From the NCBI GenBank assembly GCA_017883305.1, contig JADGNU010000006.1:1-34219 (forward strand): a stretch of DNA of 34,219 nucleotides. Direction: 5' to 3'. Below are positions 32,042 to 34,219 of the stretch, one piece after another. The notes under the pieces were generated by a model, which was not told where the DNA came from, did not search any database, and was given only the letters and a program-made list of their open reading frames with translations. The DNA comes from Candidatus Aminicenantota bacterium (GTDB lineage Bacteria; Acidobacteriota; Aminicenantia; Aminicenantales; Saccharicenantaceae). The first letter of the stretch is position 1, and each line of letters starts with the position of its first letter. The position numbers and the translations under genes were made by a program.

Positions 32042-34219
32042 TTACTCGATCGTGAACCAGGTCAGCGAGCGCGGCGGCAGGCTGACGGCAATCGAGATGC
32101 AATAGCTACGGTCCAGCCGGTACGTTCGGGCCGGCCCGCCTTTTTCGCTGACCCGGGCCGTGGCCCCGAGCCCCGTGTAATAGAGAGGCAGCGTCCATTC
32201 CCTTGAGATCGTCCGGTCGGTTGGATTGAAGACCGCGGCCAATCCCTTGGTCGTGAGGCGGGGATTGACATGGAGGAATCCGTCGAGATCGCGGCCGTCG
32301 GGCCGGCGGACATGGATGATGTCGGAGTCCAGGATGGCCCGGTGGGCCTTGTAGAAATCGACCCATTTCTTGACTAGGGCCCGCGTCTCCTCGGCATCGT
32401 AGAGGCGCGTGCCGCGATAGCAGGCCTGGACGCCGGCCAGGAAATTCTGGGCCAGGTGGGCTTCATAAGCGTCGAGGTGTTCGGCCAAGGGCTCGATCGT
32501 CGCCGCGGCGCCGCCGCCTTGATACTGGACCAATGGAACGAACATCCAGCCCATGCTCGGCGTCTTTTGCCAGGTCCCGTCGAAGATGTTCTGACGGGCC
32601 AGGATGATCTGCCGGTCGCGCGGCAAGGACCAGTTGACCTCCCGGTAGCCCATGGCGCACTTATTCGAGCCGCTGAGGAAATACCAGTCGGGGACGTTGA
32701 GATAGATCCCGCGCCCGCGGCACCAGTGGTAGAAGTCGGTGATCCGCGTCCATTGGGCCCACTGCGAGTCGGCCAAGCCCCGGTGCCCGGGGTGGACGGT
32801 CGAGGCGCAGACATCACCCGGATAGGAGCCGTCGTGTTCAAGAAGGTCGAAGCCCGTCCGTTCGAAAAACGTCCGAAGCTTGCGGAAATACTCATGGCCC
32901 CAGGCGCTTTCGAGGCAGGGCGAATGGCCGAAGGCGGCCCCGCCGGGCCGGCCCGTCTTCGGGTCGATGACATCGGTCTCGTCGTCGATCCGGCGTGAGG
33001 CCAGGAGCGAATAGCCGCCGATCTCGACGCCGCGGCCGTGGGCATAATCGGCCAGCTCGCGGAGACGGTCCAGGACTGCGGGGTCTTCGCCCTCCATGTC
33101 AAGGCCGCTGCCGAAGCTGAGGACGATCATCTCGAAGCCCGTCGCGGCGCATTGGTCGACGGCCTCCTTGACGACGCCGGGCTCGACCGACTTCAGGTGC
33201 ATCAGGACGGGGTTCTCGGTCACCCACGGGGCGATCGTTCTGTACATGCGCCGCAGCGCCAGGCCGCGCCGCTCCCGGTCCGTGGAGTCGAACAGGAGCT
33301 CGAAGGTCGTGAACGACTCGAACCGCCCTCCCGGCGGCACGACGGCGCCAGGACCGACCGGAGGCCTGGATTCAAGGAGACAGGGCGTTTTCAGCTCGTA
33401 ATTGACCTGCGACGTGTAGGAGGGGTCGCGGGTCCAGAATGTGGTTTTCGCGGCCGTCTGGGGGGAGTCGGCGAGGAAGGCGAGATCGCTCTCGACGTGG
33501 AGCCCCTGAGGTTCCCAGGCCTCCGGCGTGTTGACCGACGATTCGGGCTCCGCCGCGGCCAGGATCTCTGCACAATAGGTGTCCAGGCGGATCGAGGCTG
33601 CATCCGAGTTTTCGATCTCGAGCCTTTTCGCCAGAAGCGGGAGGCCATCGTAGAGCTCGTAGACGATCGAGACCCGGGGCCCATGCGTCAGCGAGGCCGG
33701 AGGATCGAAACGAAGCACGAGCCGGATACCCGGAGGCGGCCAGGGCCGGTCCTCCGCGGGGCGCTTGCGCATCCATCCGAAGCGCTCGGTGATCGGCCCC
33801 GTTTCATAATCGCGGAAGCGGTAGGCGCCGGGATCGGAGGTCATGGAGGGGAGCCAGGATCCCAAGAGGTAGCCCTGTTCCGGCTGGCCGAGAAGACCGC
33901 CGATATCATAGGCTTGTCCGTCCAGGACGATCGAGGCCTCCGGGCGGACGGCGCGAAGGACAGCTTCTCCCGTGGCCAAATTGAGAAGATCGACGCTCGC
34001 GGCGTTCGGCGAAAGGCGAAGAGTGCGGCGGACGAGTCCGTTCTCGAGGTGAAGCGTGGACGGATCATTCGGATCGACCCGGACCTGGGCCCGAAAGGGG
34101 GCCGGATCGACAAGCCAATCGAAAGCCGCTCCCGTCGTGGCGCCCTTTTTCACGGAGGGTCCTGAGCAGGCGCAAATGAGAAGCGCTCCCAGCATGAGCG
34201 CCAGGAAAGCGACTTTCGG
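32042..34219 (-). CDS. Lipoprotein alpha-galactosidase-like glycosidase (GH36/GH-D-like), N-terminus cut by window edge
   Basis: An open frame of 725 residues that enters from the right edge. The in-frame residues before the ATG at 34195 (PKVAFLAL) continue a lipoprotein signal ending ALLICACSGPS, and no ribosome site precedes that ATG, so the real start lies outside the window. After the lipobox-like ICAC comes a beta-sandwich region (about 30-320) and a TIM barrel (about 330-600) with GFEMIVLSFGSGLDMEGEDP, GFDLLEHDGSYPGDVC and GIYLNVPDWYFLSG, followed by a small beta domain. The D in LEHDG and the D in NVPDW are candidate catalytic acids, as in clan GH-D. The overall plan matches alpha-galactosidase-like enzymes of GH36 or relatives. 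The exact family and substrate are uncertain. Confidence 0.7.
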   Translation of the reverse strand, partial: PKVAFLALMLGALLICACSGPSVKKGATTGAAFDWLVDPAPFRAQVRVDPNDPSTLHLENGLVRRTLRLSPNAASVDLLNLATGEAVLRAVRPEASIVLDGQAYDIGGLLGQPEQGYLLGSWLPSMTSDPGAYRFRDYETGPITERFGWMRKRPAEDRPWPPPGIRLVLRFDPPASLTHGPRVSIVYELYDGLPLLAKRLEIENSDAASIRLDTYCAEILAAAEPESSVNTPEAWEPQGLHVESDLAFLADSPQTAAKTTFWTRDPSYTSQVNYELKTPCLLESRPPVGPGAVVPPGGRFESFTTFELLFDSTDRERRGLALRRMYRTIAPWVTENPVLMHLKSVEPGVVKEAVDQCAATGFEMIVLSFGSGLDMEGEDPAVLDRLRELADYAHGRGVEIGGYSLLASRRIDDETDVIDPKTGRPGGAAFGHSPCLESAWGHEYFRKLRTFFERTGFDLLEHDGSYPGDVCASTVHPGHRGLADSQWAQWTRITDFYHWCRGRGIYLNVPDWYFLSGSNKCAMGYREVNWSLPRDRQIILARQNIFDGTWQKTPSMGWMFVPLVQYQGGGAAATIEPLAEHLDAYEAHLAQNFLAGVQACYRGTRLYDAEETRALVKKWVDFYKAHRAILDSDIIHVRRPDGRDLDGFLHVNPRLTTKGLAAVFNPTDRTISREWTLPLYYTGLGATARVSEKGGPARTYRLDRSYCISIAVSLPPRSLTWFTIE

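Noticed and set aside
1-34219. tRNA, rRNA, CRISPR repeats, insertion-sequence ends
   Set aside because: I saw no cloverleaf-like tRNA segment, no regularly spaced repeats, no transposase-like frame and no terminal inverted repeats. A covariance or repeat search could still find something I missed.

Overview
The window is about 34 kb of high-GC, gene-dense bacterial chromosome with 24 protein genes, one 20-codon upstream frame, and no RNA genes, insertion sequences or CRISPR arrays that I can see. The gene mix is secreted C69 and M14 peptidases, DUF6599, DUF362, DUF4342, DUF2207, a protease/propeller/barrel protein and many exported glycosidases. With outer-membrane barrels, lipoproteins and GC-rich codon use, this suggests a Gram-negative heterotroph, most likely Candidatus Aminicenantes or a nearby Acidobacteriota-like lineage. 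The lineage call is inference from gene content; the window holds no marker gene.

Layout from left to right. A 5'-complete, 3'-cut heparinase II/III-like lyase (minus) is divergent from an outer-membrane barrel gene plus an M14 carboxypeptidase (plus). A signal-less HtrA-like protease, a Tat-exported DUF362 protein and a secreted DUF6599 protein follow on plus. Next comes a six-gene minus-strand operon (14858 down to 8029): an ion-transporter-superfamily permease, a 49-residue membrane miniprotein, an M14 deacylase-like protein, two tandem C69 dipeptidases of equal length, and a small exported flavodoxin-like protein. It reads as a periplasmic peptide-scavenging and uptake unit.

A divergent regulatory region (14859-15126) separates this operon from a 1037-residue protein combining a MA-type metallopeptidase, a PD40 beta-propeller and an outer-membrane barrel. 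It holds opposed promoters, a central palindrome and two perfect leader hairpins, one with a Shine-Dalgarno-like loop.

A minus-strand sugar operon (22394 down to 18283) encodes a Gfo/Idh/MocA oxidoreductase, an exported xylose-isomerase-like TIM barrel fused to DUF1080, and an NHS-type MFS transporter. This fits oxidation and cleavage of glycosides through 3-keto intermediates. A long-chain acyl-CoA synthetase follows on its own promoter. The plus strand then carries a PilZ protein, a compact GH29 fucosidase / DUF2207 / NTF2-like unit with overlapping starts and stops, DUF4342, and a GH20 hexosaminidase overlapping a CBM9-like gene. The right edge cuts the 5' end of a lipoprotein alpha-galactosidase-like glycosidase (minus).

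Together the genes describe an organism that strips fucose, hexosamine, uronate and galactose-type residues from complex glycans and degrades peptides outside the cytoplasm. Many promoters have a recognisable TATAAT-like -10, often in extended TGn form, very close to the start codon, so short 5' leaders look common here.
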